Below are positions 6,126 to 13,058 of a stretch of DNA of 13,058 bases, piece by piece (the first letter of the stretch is position 1; every line of letters starts with the position of its first letter). The DNA is taken from NCBI GenBank assembly GCA_964553775.1, contig CAZKLU010000049.1, positions 1 to 13,058 on the forward strand. The letters run 5' to 3'. Origin of the DNA: RUG626 sp964553775 (GTDB lineage: Bacteria > Bacillota > Clostridia > Oscillospirales > Oscillospiraceae). The position numbers and the translations under genes are program-made. The notes below the pieces were generated by a model that made no database searches, was not told the DNA's origin, and worked only from the letters and a program-made list of their open reading frames with translations.

Positions 6126-6548
6126 ATGGCAAAAGTTGCGGTAGTTTATTGGAGCGGAACAGGAAACACAGAGGCTATGGCAAACGCTGTAGTTGAAGGT
6201 GTGCAGGAGAAGGGTGCTGAATGTGAGCTTTTCACGGCATCAGGGTTTAACGAATCGATGATGGATTCATACGATGCTGTCGCTTTTGGTTGTCCGGCAA
6301 TGGGTGCGGAAAATCTGGAGGAGAGCGAGTTTGAACCAATGTTCAACGACTGTGAACCTAAACTCAACGGCAAAAAAATTGCCCTCTTTGGCTCTTATGG
6401 CTGGGGAGATGGAGAATGGATGCGTACATGGGAGGAAACCTGTGCGGGAGATGGCGCGGTACTCGCCTGCAACAGTGTTATTGCAAACGATACGCCGGAT
6501 GATGATGCTCTTGCCGCCTGCAAGGCACTTGGAGCGGCATTGGTATAA
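6126..6548 (+). CDS. Short-chain flavodoxin
   Basis: This 140-aa protein carries FMN non-covalently and serves as a low-potential one-electron carrier that can replace ferredoxin when iron is scarce. The phosphate-binding loop SGTGNT is at residues 10-15. The first FMN loop CPAMGAENLEE starts at 56, with Met59 in the place of the clostridial stacking Met. The second loop GSYGWGDGEW is at 89-98, with Trp92 stacking on the flavin. Length and motifs match clostridial flavodoxins of about 138 aa very closely. ATG 6126 is preceded by GAAAGGA. It lies 213 nt after DUF3793, so it may have its own promoter or be read through from the AraC-controlled unit. A strong terminator follows, closing the locus. 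Confidence 0.95.
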   Translation: MAKVAVVYWSGTGNTEAMANAVVEGVQEKGAECELFTASGFNESMMDSYDAVAFGCPAMGAENLEESEFEPMFNDCEPKLNGKKIALFGSYGWGDGEWMRTWEETCAGDGAVLACNSVIANDTPDDDALAACKALGAALV

Positions 6549-6562
6549 AAATAACGCAGGTA

Positions 6563-6608
6563 TTCAAGTCCGTTAGGGAGAAAATTCTCAAACGGGCTTG
6601 AATTTTTT
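6563..6608 (+). terminator. Rho-independent terminator after flavodoxin
   Basis: TTCAAGTCCGTT (6563-6574) pairs with AACGGGCTTGAA (6591-6602) over 12 bp with one G-T pair. The loop holds a further GAGAA/TTCTC stem, and six T follow at 6603-6608. It lies 15 nt past the flavodoxin stop. Confidence 0.9.
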
Positions 6609-6623
6609 CGTGAAATTATTAAA

Positions 6624-6645
6624 AACGCTACGGATTCCGAACATT
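6624..6645 (+). repeat. Short dispersed repeat, copy 2
   Basis: AACGCTACGGATTC, an extra C, then GAACATT: the second copy of the sequence at 681-701, here just behind the flavodoxin terminator. Confidence 0.45.
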
Positions 6646-7263
6646 TGCGATAGCTTTATTTGCGGTGACATAGGCACAATGTATGTAAATTCAGCAAACT
6701 ATAGAATCGTGACATAATTCGATCCGAGCATGGAAACGCCCTTCGGAATTTATATAAGGCGGTAATTTGCAAATAATTAGCCTTGAAAACCCGCAAGCGG
6801 TAAAATCAATTTATTTAGAACATTCAGACAATTTGCTTGACCGATTATTTACTTATGGTTTTCTAATTTAAAACGCAACGCAAACCTTAATGCCGAGTTT
6901 TTTGCTTTGGTTTATTATCCCTCTGCAGCTTCTTAAACCTTTCAAGACTCTTTGCGCCACAGATTTCTCAAATTTTGATTAGAAGAATTGTGTGCATAAA
7001 ACAGCAGACGAGACACACATAAATATCTATGTATTTCACTTCCTGACAGGCACATCAAAATGGAACTATACCATCAGACCATATGGCTCATCAGGTTTGT
7101 AACAAGTTTTCAAATAACTGTATAGAAATAATGTGTATGGCTAAATACTCAAAGGATAGAAAATTTACATTTTTGCTAATTGCCATATAGAGATTCGTTT
7201 GTTGCTGCTTCCAGGCTTTTGAATATATACTCATTTTATTTCCCGCTCTATAATGAAGCAGCC
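6646..7263. other. Long intergenic region with a possible coding remnant
   Basis: There is no complete gene. On the minus strand 6887-6967 reads EICGAKSLERFKKLQRDNKP and ends at a stop at 6887-6889. This looks like the end of a real protein, but it has a stop directly upstream and no start. An 8-bp inverted repeat, GCTGCTTC (7204-7211) and GAAGCAGC (7255-7262), lies just behind the flippase gene with a 43-nt loop and no U-run. Confidence 0.4.
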
Positions 7264-8790
7264 TTACTTAAGTGCTGTCATCATTCCACGCAGTTCTCTC
7301 ATATTTACTGCCGAGAGCAGTCTCAGAAGAGCCGCGTATATAACCGTGAATACTACCGCTTCGCAAATCAGAAAGAATGTTCCCGTCGGCACTGATAGAA
7401 CATTTATAAGCAGTCTCGTGAAATTATCCGCTCCCCCCGCCGCAATTATCGGAAGCAGAAAATCACTCGAATCAAGATGTATCTCTGTAACCTCTGTTAG
7501 CTTCTTCATACTTAATATAAAGTTGAATATCTCCGACGCAAACAGGACAAATATATACCCGTACACCGCGAATTTCGGTAAAAGCGTATATATAAGCACA
7601 GTTGAAAGAAGCGAATCGACTATATTAACTCTCATAGAGTATAGCTGCTGTCCCAACCCCCTTAGCAAACCGTCCGTTACTGAATCCATGTACATAATCG
7701 GCATAAGAAACGCAAGCGTTCGTATGAAAATACCAACTTCCTCGCTGCTATATAGCACATTTCCCAAATCGTCCGCGAAGCATACAAACACGCCCATCAC
7801 TCCAGCCGAAAACAGATAACACAGCTTCAGCAAAATATTCGCTGAGCTTGCTATCCTGTCACCGCGCCCACGAACCTGCTCCTCTGTAAGCTCCGGAACA
7901 ATAAGTTCAGACAAAGACGCGAACAGAACCTGCGGGAACGTCACAACAGGCAACGCCATTCCCTGAACTATTCCGTATTGTGACAGTGCCTCATTTGATG
8001 TGGAACCGGACTTGCGTAGTCCATCGGGTACAAGCACATTCTGAAGTGTGTTAAGTGCCGTTCTCGCGTAGGCTGAGACAGCAAGCGGGAGAGCAATTTT
8101 GAACATTCTTCCCGTTATATTTCTGCTATCAGCAGAGATGCCCTGTTTCTTCCGCCTGTCAAATATATATAGAAGCATAGCTACAATAAATGACAACACC
8201 TCACCTGACACGCCTCCGAGGGCAACAGCGCAGCAAACAATCTCAGCATCCGATGTGTCAACCGAAGATACCAGAAGAACCGAGACAGCCATCATTGTTG
8301 CCTGTTCCGTAATAGACGCAATCGCCGGTCTTCCAACACGGCACGATCCAGTGAAGTATCCTCCAATGACCGCTCCGCATGACAAAAACGGCATACTCAC
8401 AGATAGAATTTTCAGGGGCAAAACTGTTCTTATATCGCTGATAACATATACGCCGACAGGTTCAGCAATAAAATATAGAAGTACTGCGGCTAAAAGACCA
8501 AATCCCGCAGCATATAGCAGGCACCGCTTCACAACTGACGAGACACACCCGTACTCACCCTTACCAAGCTCCTCCGAAACAAGCCGTGTAGTGGCGAAAC
8601 GTATTCCTGAAATAGCGACTGTAGCAGCAAATGAATTTACAGACATAATAAGCCCAAACAATCCTATCCCCGCCGTACCCATAGCTCTTGACAGATACAC
8701 CTGAAACACAAGTCCCAGCGAACGAAGAAGAAGCGATGTAATTGTCAAAAAAACAGTATTAATAAGAAGTCTCTTACCTTTCACAAACAC
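7264..8790 (-). CDS. SpoVB/MurJ-like polysaccharide flippase (MATE/MOP superfamily)
   Basis: This integral membrane protein of about 508 aa has roughly 12-14 hydrophobic helices spread over its length. It opens with KGKRLLINTVFLTITSLLLR and a GLVFQVYLSRAMGTAGIGLF segment, typical of the SpoVB/oligosaccharide flippase branch of the MOP superfamily, which moves lipid-linked sugars across the membrane. The length is near the roughly 520 aa of SpoVB. The start is uncertain: GTG 8790 or GTG 8784 after a G-rich stretch are preferred to TTG 8862, whose purine-rich site is too close and would add 24 residues of poor quality. It is transcribed away from the hydrogenase operon. A role in spore cortex or cell-wall polysaccharide export is inferred; no sporulation genes adjoin it. 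Confidence 0.85.
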   Translation of the reverse strand: MFVKGKRLLINTVFLTITSLLLRSLGLVFQVYLSRAMGTAGIGLFGLIMSVNSFAATVAISGIRFATTRLVSEELGKGEYGCVSSVVKRCLLYAAGFGLLAAVLLYFIAEPVGVYVISDIRTVLPLKILSVSMPFLSCGAVIGGYFTGSCRVGRPAIASITEQATMMAVSVLLVSSVDTSDAEIVCCAVALGGVSGEVLSFIVAMLLYIFDRRKKQGISADSRNITGRMFKIALPLAVSAYARTALNTLQNVLVPDGLRKSGSTSNEALSQYGIVQGMALPVVTFPQVLFASLSELIVPELTEEQVRGRGDRIASSANILLKLCYLFSAGVMGVFVCFADDLGNVLYSSEEVGIFIRTLAFLMPIMYMDSVTDGLLRGLGQQLYSMRVNIVDSLLSTVLIYTLLPKFAVYGYIFVLFASEIFNFILSMKKLTEVTEIHLDSSDFLLPIIAAGGADNFTRLLINVLSVPTGTFFLICEAVVFTVIYAALLRLLSAVNMRELRGMMTALK

Positions 8791-8880
8791 ACCCCCGCCG
8801 CACTGTTTTGTAAAGCATATGCAAATGAGAAACGGAAATATAACCCTGTGCTTTACGCTCAACCGCCTTCACTGTTAGTC

Positions 8881-8909
8881 TGGACAAACTGACTTTTATG
8901 CTGTATAAT
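8881..8909 (+). promoter_or_regulatory. Sigma-A-type promoter of the hydrogenase operon
   Basis: TGGACA (8881-8886) and perfect TATAAT (8904-8909) are 17 nt apart. RNA would begin near 8916, giving a long leader of about 280 nt before the GTG at 9195. Confidence 0.65.
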
Positions 8910-9194
8910 AAATAAGTTAAATTATATATCCGCAGTAAAATGTAAATTGTTCCTCTGATTACCGTAATCCGGATCCGAAATTACCATTCTTCATTGTTGC
9001 CAGGATAGCCGCAAAAGAAAGCATTTTTCAGACATAATTTACGCCTCTCTTCATTTCTCAAGGTAATTATGCAGACGTGTCCGGAGATTCGGTACCGCTT
9101 AGGAACCGCAGCAAAAACCTTCAAAGTCGATACCCTTTTTGGCTTTGAGTATATAAATCCCCGTTACGAAATAAATAAAATTGGAGGTTGAATT
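8910..9194 (+). other. Long leader of the hydrogenase operon
   Basis: No gene is visible. It contains adjoining palindromes GATTAC-C-GTAATC (8957-8969) and CGGATCCG (8970-8977), a CGGTACCG near 9092, and TCAAAG/CTTTGA at about 9121-9148 enclosing a T-rich loop close to the ribosome binding site GGAGG (9183-9187). I recognise no riboswitch. No Rex site of the TTGTTAA-type was seen. Confidence 0.4.
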
Positions 9195-11033
9195 GTGAGC
9201 AGACTGCAAATAATCCGTCCGGATGGGATGCAGCAAACAATGGATCTTCTATATGAGGATCTGGCGCATCGCAATGCGGCGGCACCGGAAGGTAACTGTC
9301 CGGTGGAACAGACAGCAGCTCTTCTCGGCGTATGTATCTCGCAAAGCTGCGGGAAATGTGTGCCGTGCAGAGTCGGGCTTGACAAAATGAAGAAGCTGTT
9401 TGACAAGATTCTCGATGGCGAAGCAACAGTACACGATCTCGACATTTTGGAACGCACAGCAAAGGTCGTGATGGATTCCGCTGACTGCGCTATAGGTGCG
9501 GAAGCAGCAAGAAGCGTTCTCGCAAGTCTCAAAGGCACAAGAGCCGACTATCTCGCGCACATTGGAACAGGTCATTGCCTTGCTGAATTTCAGCCTGTGC
9601 CATGCAGAAGAGCCTGTCCCGCACACGTTGACATTCCAGGTTACATAGCACTTGTAAAAGAGGGCCGTTTCGCCGAAGCGGTGAGCCTTATAAGAAAAGA
9701 CAACCCATTTCCAAACGTCTGCGCTCTCGTGTGTGAACACCCATGTGAACATAGGTGCAGGAGAAATCTCATTGACGATGCTATCAATATTCGCGGCATA
9801 AAGCGTGTCGCTGTCGATTCCGCAGGACACGTTCCGCCTCCGGCTTCATCCCCTGATACAGGCAAAAAAATCGCTGTAATCGGCGGCGGTCCGAGCGGAC
9901 TTACAGCCGCGTTCTATCTGAGACTGATGGGTCACGCGGTTACAGTCTTTGAACAGCGCGAGCTTCTCGGCGGTATGTTGCGATATGGCATACCCCGCTA
10001 CAGACTTCCCGACAAATATCTGAACGAGGATATAGACGTTATCCTCTCGACCGGTATTGAGGTGAATACCAATGTCCGCATTGGTGAGGACATCAAGCTT
10101 GAGACATTGAGAGCCGATTACGATGCTGTGTATATAGCGATTGGGGCGCATTCCTCCCACAGTCTCGGTATAGAGGGGCAGGACGCAAAGGGTGTACTAT
10201 CTGCTGTGGAGCTTTTACGCGCCATGGGTGACGGTCACGCCCCGGACTTTAATAATAAAGATATAGTAGTAGTAGGCGGCGGCAACGTCGCTATGGACGT
10301 GACAAGAACAGCAAAACGTCTCGGAGCAAAAACTGTAAAGTGCGTGTATCGCCGCAGACAGGTCGATATGACAGCACAGGTTGAGGAAGTCGAGGGCGCA
10401 ATCGCTGAGGGCTGCGATATTGTTACGCTGATGGCTCCTGTAAAGGTTGAGACAGATGAAAATAATAACGCTGTTGCGCTGATAGTTCGGCCTCAAATAC
10501 CAGGTGCTTACGCTCATGGCAGACCGGCACCTGTGAACGCTAACAGAGCAGAGGAACGCATACCATGCGACTTGATAATCGGTGCTATAGGACAGGTTAT
10601 TGATTCCGGTGAGCTTGCCGGAGAGGGCGTACCAACGAAACGCAACAAGATACTCTCCGATGATCTCTGCATGATTGACGGTATGGACGGAGTGTTCGCG
10701 GGCGGAGACTGCTCAAGCGGTCCGCTCACTGCTATAAGGGCTATAGAAGCCGGAAAGACAGCCGCCGGAAACATAGACGAGTATCTCGGTTTTCACAGCA
10801 CGTTGCCAGAGCCTCCGGAAATTCCCAGACCAAGTCATCAGGCGAGAGGCGCGGTTGGAAGAATAAACATGATCGAACGCACACCGAGCGACAGAAGCGA
10901 TGATTTTGACATGATGGAGATTGGCATGACCGAGGAGGAAGCACGTCAGGAGTGCAGCCGCTGTCTGCGCTGTGACCACTATGGCTACGGCTCCTTCAGA
11001 GGCGGCAGAGAGGAGCGTTGGACAAGATGGTAA
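9195..11033 (+). CDS. NuoF-like 4Fe-4S / GltD-like FAD-NAD(P) oxidoreductase, hydrogenase partner
   Basis: This 612-aa protein begins with a domain resembling the C-terminal 4Fe-4S part of NuoF/HydB (SCGKCVPCRVG, Cys 52, 55, 58, plus Cys 98 in DCAIG). A GltD-like unit follows: N-terminal cluster Cys at 137, 141, 176, 180, 184 and 188; FAD loop IGGGPSGL at 229-236; NAD(P) loop VGGGNVAMD at 360-368; and FAD-closing FAGGDC at 501-506. The tail carries CSRCLRC (587-593). It lacks a glutamate synthase large subunit and instead overlaps the hydrogenase gene by 7 nt. It therefore most likely passes electrons between NAD(P)H and the hydrogenase via FAD and Fe-S clusters. YRRRQ at 385-389 hints at NADPH, but this is not decisive. 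Start GTG 9195 has GGAGG 7 nt upstream. Confidence 0.88.
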   Translation: MSRLQIIRPDGMQQTMDLLYEDLAHRNAAAPEGNCPVEQTAALLGVCISQSCGKCVPCRVGLDKMKKLFDKILDGEATVHDLDILERTAKVVMDSADCAIGAEAARSVLASLKGTRADYLAHIGTGHCLAEFQPVPCRRACPAHVDIPGYIALVKEGRFAEAVSLIRKDNPFPNVCALVCEHPCEHRCRRNLIDDAINIRGIKRVAVDSAGHVPPPASSPDTGKKIAVIGGGPSGLTAAFYLRLMGHAVTVFEQRELLGGMLRYGIPRYRLPDKYLNEDIDVILSTGIEVNTNVRIGEDIKLETLRADYDAVYIAIGAHSSHSLGIEGQDAKGVLSAVELLRAMGDGHAPDFNNKDIVVVGGGNVAMDVTRTAKRLGAKTVKCVYRRRQVDMTAQVEEVEGAIAEGCDIVTLMAPVKVETDENNNAVALIVRPQIPGAYAHGRPAPVNANRAEERIPCDLIIGAIGQVIDSGELAGEGVPTKRNKILSDDLCMIDGMDGVFAGGDCSSGPLTAIRAIEAGKTAAGNIDEYLGFHSTLPEPPEIPRPSHQARGAVGRINMIERTPSDRSDDFDMMEIGMTEEEARQECSRCLRCDHYGYGSFRGGREERWTRW

Positions 11034-12745
11034 ATCTCACTATAGACGGCAAAAAAGTCTGTGTAAAAGAGGGAACAACAATACTTCAGGCCGCTAAAAT
11101 TGCCGGATTAACAATACCCACGCTGTGTTTTCTCAAGGATGTGAATGAAATCGGTGCCTGCCGTGTCTGTGTCGTGGAGGTTGAGGGCAATGAAAATCTC
11201 TGCGCGTCGTGCAATACCTGTGCTGAAGAGGGCATGGTAGTATATACAAACTCTCCAAGAGTGCGCGAGACTCGCAAAATAAATGTTGAGCTTATACTCT
11301 CAAACCACAATACAAACTGTACAAGCTGCGTAAGAAACGGCAACTGCACACTTCAAAGTCTGTGCCGTGACTTAAACATAACAGATGTTCCGTTTGAAAT
11401 ATCTTATCAAAAAAAGAACTGGGACGATACTATTCCGCTTATCCGCGACAACGAGAAATGTGTCAAGTGTATGCGCTGTGTCAGCTTTTGCGAGAAGGTG
11501 CAGAGTCTCGGAGTGTGGGATGTTGTGGGAACAGGTTCCAGAACGATGGTGTCAATGCGCGGAACGAAAAACTTCAACGATACACACTGCTCACTATGCG
11601 GTCAATGTATAACTCACTGTCCCGTGGGTGCGCTTCACGAACGCGATGATACGCAAAAGGTTCTTGACGCGATAGCCGATCCCAACAAGATTACTCTTGT
11701 ACAGGTAGCTCCCGCTGTCCGTTCCGCATGGGGAGTGGATGCCGGAATGAATCCTGAGTCCGCCACAGTAGGCAGGATGGTGACAGCACTCAAGAACATA
11801 GGTTTTGACTATGTGTTCGATACAGATTTCGGTGCCGACCTCACGATCATGGAGGAGGGAAGCGAGCTTTTGGCGAGACTTGGCAACAGGGATGAATACA
11901 AGTGGCCTATGTTCACAAGCTGCTGCCCGGGCTGGGTACGTTTTGTGAAGCATGAGTTTCCTGAGTTTTTGCCAAATCTCTCGTCAGCAAAGTCACCTCA
12001 GCAGATGTTCGGTGCGATTGCGAAAACATATTTCGCAAAAATGCTTGATGTAGAGCCTGATAAAATAGTTTCCGTATCTATAATGCCGTGTACATCGAAA
12101 AAGTACGAGGCTGATGTAAATGAGTTGTCAGGCAGCGGCTCAAAGGATGTCGATATAGTTCTCACAACACGGGAGCTTGGGCGAATGTTGAGGGCATCAG
12201 GACTGCACCTTGAGTCACTGAAAGAGAGTGATTTTGATGAACCGCTCGGTCTCGGTACGGGTGCCGGTGTTATATTCGGTACAACGGGCGGCGTTATGGA
12301 AGCGGCATTGAGAACAGGACATTATCTTGTAACGGGCGAGAACCCGCACCCGGACGCTTTCAGTGCCGTGAGGGGCATGGAGGGCTGGAAGGAGCGCACC
12401 GTGCAGGTAGGCAACGTAAGCCTTCAGGTTGCTGTAGCGAGCGGACTTGGAAACGCAAGAAAGCTGCTTGAAGCATTGAAAGCCGGAAAGGTCAATTACG
12501 ACTTTGTGGAAATCATGGCTTGCCCCGGCGGCTGTGCCGGAGGCGGCGGTCAGCCTATATCAGACGGTCAGGAGCTTGCCGCCGAGCGCGGTCAGGTGCT
12601 GAGAAATCTCGATTCCGCGTCAGCGGTACGTTTCAGCCACGAGAATGTGTATATAATCAAGCTGTATGACGAGTATCTTGGTAAACCGATGTCACACAAA
12701 GCGCATGAGCTTCTACATACAGACCAGACAAAGTGGACAATATAA
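11027..12745 (+). CDS. hydA: [FeFe] hydrogenase, group A, catalytic subunit
   Basis: This 572-aa cytoplasmic enzyme interconverts protons and H2. It has, in order: a 2Fe-2S domain (Cys 34, 45, 48, 62); the His-Cys 4Fe-4S motif (His94, Cys 98, 101, 107); two ferredoxin clusters (Cys 145, 148, 151, 155 and 188, 191, 194, 198); and the H-cluster domain. All three H-cluster signatures are intact: TSCCPGW (297-303), MPCTSKK (353-359) and MACPGGCAGGGGQP with Cys 499 and 503. The C-terminal GKPMSHKAHELLHT is also typical. Length equals the clostridial M3 type (CpI is 574 aa). ATG 11027 is chosen over TTG 11018, since AGGAG at 11011-11015 lies only 2 nt before the TTG. It is coupled to the GltD-like gene. 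No HydE/F/G maturases are in the window, and no clear terminator follows. Confidence 0.95.
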   Translation: MVNLTIDGKKVCVKEGTTILQAAKIAGLTIPTLCFLKDVNEIGACRVCVVEVEGNENLCASCNTCAEEGMVVYTNSPRVRETRKINVELILSNHNTNCTSCVRNGNCTLQSLCRDLNITDVPFEISYQKKNWDDTIPLIRDNEKCVKCMRCVSFCEKVQSLGVWDVVGTGSRTMVSMRGTKNFNDTHCSLCGQCITHCPVGALHERDDTQKVLDAIADPNKITLVQVAPAVRSAWGVDAGMNPESATVGRMVTALKNIGFDYVFDTDFGADLTIMEEGSELLARLGNRDEYKWPMFTSCCPGWVRFVKHEFPEFLPNLSSAKSPQQMFGAIAKTYFAKMLDVEPDKIVSVSIMPCTSKKYEADVNELSGSGSKDVDIVLTTRELGRMLRASGLHLESLKESDFDEPLGLGTGAGVIFGTTGGVMEAALRTGHYLVTGENPHPDAFSAVRGMEGWKERTVQVGNVSLQVAVASGLGNARKLLEALKAGKVNYDFVEIMACPGGCAGGGGQPISDGQELAAERGQVLRNLDSASAVRFSHENVYIIKLYDEYLGKPMSHKAHELLHTDQTKWTI

Positions 12746-13009
12746 AAAGTGCGGGTGACGGTGAAAATCAATTCATTTGCGAAAATTCCCGCAAAAATGG
12801 ATCGGTAAGATGTGAACATTCCGCGTGCGGCAACGCAGATGATAACTGATTAAGGATAATATAGTTTCTCAGAGATCATTCGCTTTTACAGTAATTTACT
12901 ATTCTATATGAGCGTGACAGTAAAAAAGCTATGGCATATCTGCAACCTGAAGTGATTTGTGAGACTTTTGCATGAAAATACTATAACCGCCGTTTCCTGT
13001 GGGTTGAAG

Positions 13010-13058
13010 TGACCCCGAAAAGTTAGACAAAAGAATTGGAAATAAAACAGTTCAAACT
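13010..13058. mobile_element. Probable terminal inverted repeat of an IS3-type element (partial)
   Basis: TGACCCCGAAAAGTTAGACA at 13010-13029 resembles the ends of IS3-family (IS150-group) insertion sequences, which begin TG and carry GACC-C-AAAAGTT. The element would extend past the right edge; no transposase codons can be read here and no opposite end occurs in the window. The outer boundary could be a few bases further left. Confidence 0.4.

Noticed and set aside
8099..8704. Plus-strand 201-codon frame opposite the flippase gene
   Set aside because: It is an antisense shadow of the clear membrane protein on the other strand and has no ribosome binding site.
9249..9830. Minus-strand 193-codon frame opposite the GltD-like gene
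   Set aside because: It is a shadow of a strongly supported gene; its composition is Cys/Phe-rich and matches no family.
12746..12850. Terminator for hydA (TGCGGG...CCCGCA, CCGC-GT-GCGG, TTGCG/CGCAA)
   Set aside because: The stems are short or have long loops, and none is followed by a U-run on the plus strand.

Overview
The window looks like a chromosomal segment of a low-to-middle GC anaerobic Firmicute, most likely a Clostridia member of the Ruminococcus/Oscillospiraceae kind. The signs are AGGAG-type ribosome binding sites throughout, DUF2325 and DUF3793 proteins, a short clostridial flavodoxin, a SpoVB-like flippase and a two-gene [FeFe] hydrogenase. No rRNA, tRNA or CRISPR array is visible.

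Left part (1-3840). A minus-strand XRE regulator is split by an apparent one-base deletion into an HTH half and a membrane half, and the second half has its own good ribosome binding site. Next comes a minus-strand YfcE-type phosphodiesterase. About 1 kb of largely non-coding DNA follows, with two divergent sigma-A-type promoters. The rightward promoter leads into a hairpin plus U-run, then a GTTAG-N6-CTAAC palindrome, then a ketopantoate-reductase-like gene with an atypical active site. A frameshifted two-helix membrane protein and a small GMxCxxC metal-binding protein complete this part.

Middle part (3955-6608), a likely metal (iron) response locus. It holds an AraC-type regulator, an intergenic region with two direct copies of TTTRTCCGTTTGGA spaced 21 bp, and a second TTAG-N6-CTAA box. 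The genes DUF2325 and DUF3793 overlap, and a flavodoxin ends in a strong terminator. My reading is that the AraC protein activates DUF2325-DUF3793 (and perhaps flavodoxin) from the direct repeats, while a DtxR-like repressor may act on both palindromes. Flavodoxin would replace ferredoxin when iron is short.

Right part (7264-13058). A minus-strand SpoVB/MATE-like flippase stands opposite a two-gene hydrogenase operon. The first protein joins a NuoF-like 4Fe-4S domain to a GltD-like FAD/NAD(P) oxidoreductase. The second is a complete 572-aa [FeFe] hydrogenase with all accessory clusters. Together they should couple a pyridine nucleotide to H2, matching the poorly characterised 'glutamate-synthase-linked' group A hydrogenases. 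The window ends in what looks like the terminal repeat of an IS3-type insertion sequence.

The most interesting items are the GltD-linked hydrogenase, the helically phased AraC boxes in front of the DUF pair, the two shared palindromes, and the hairpin leader before the reductase-like gene.
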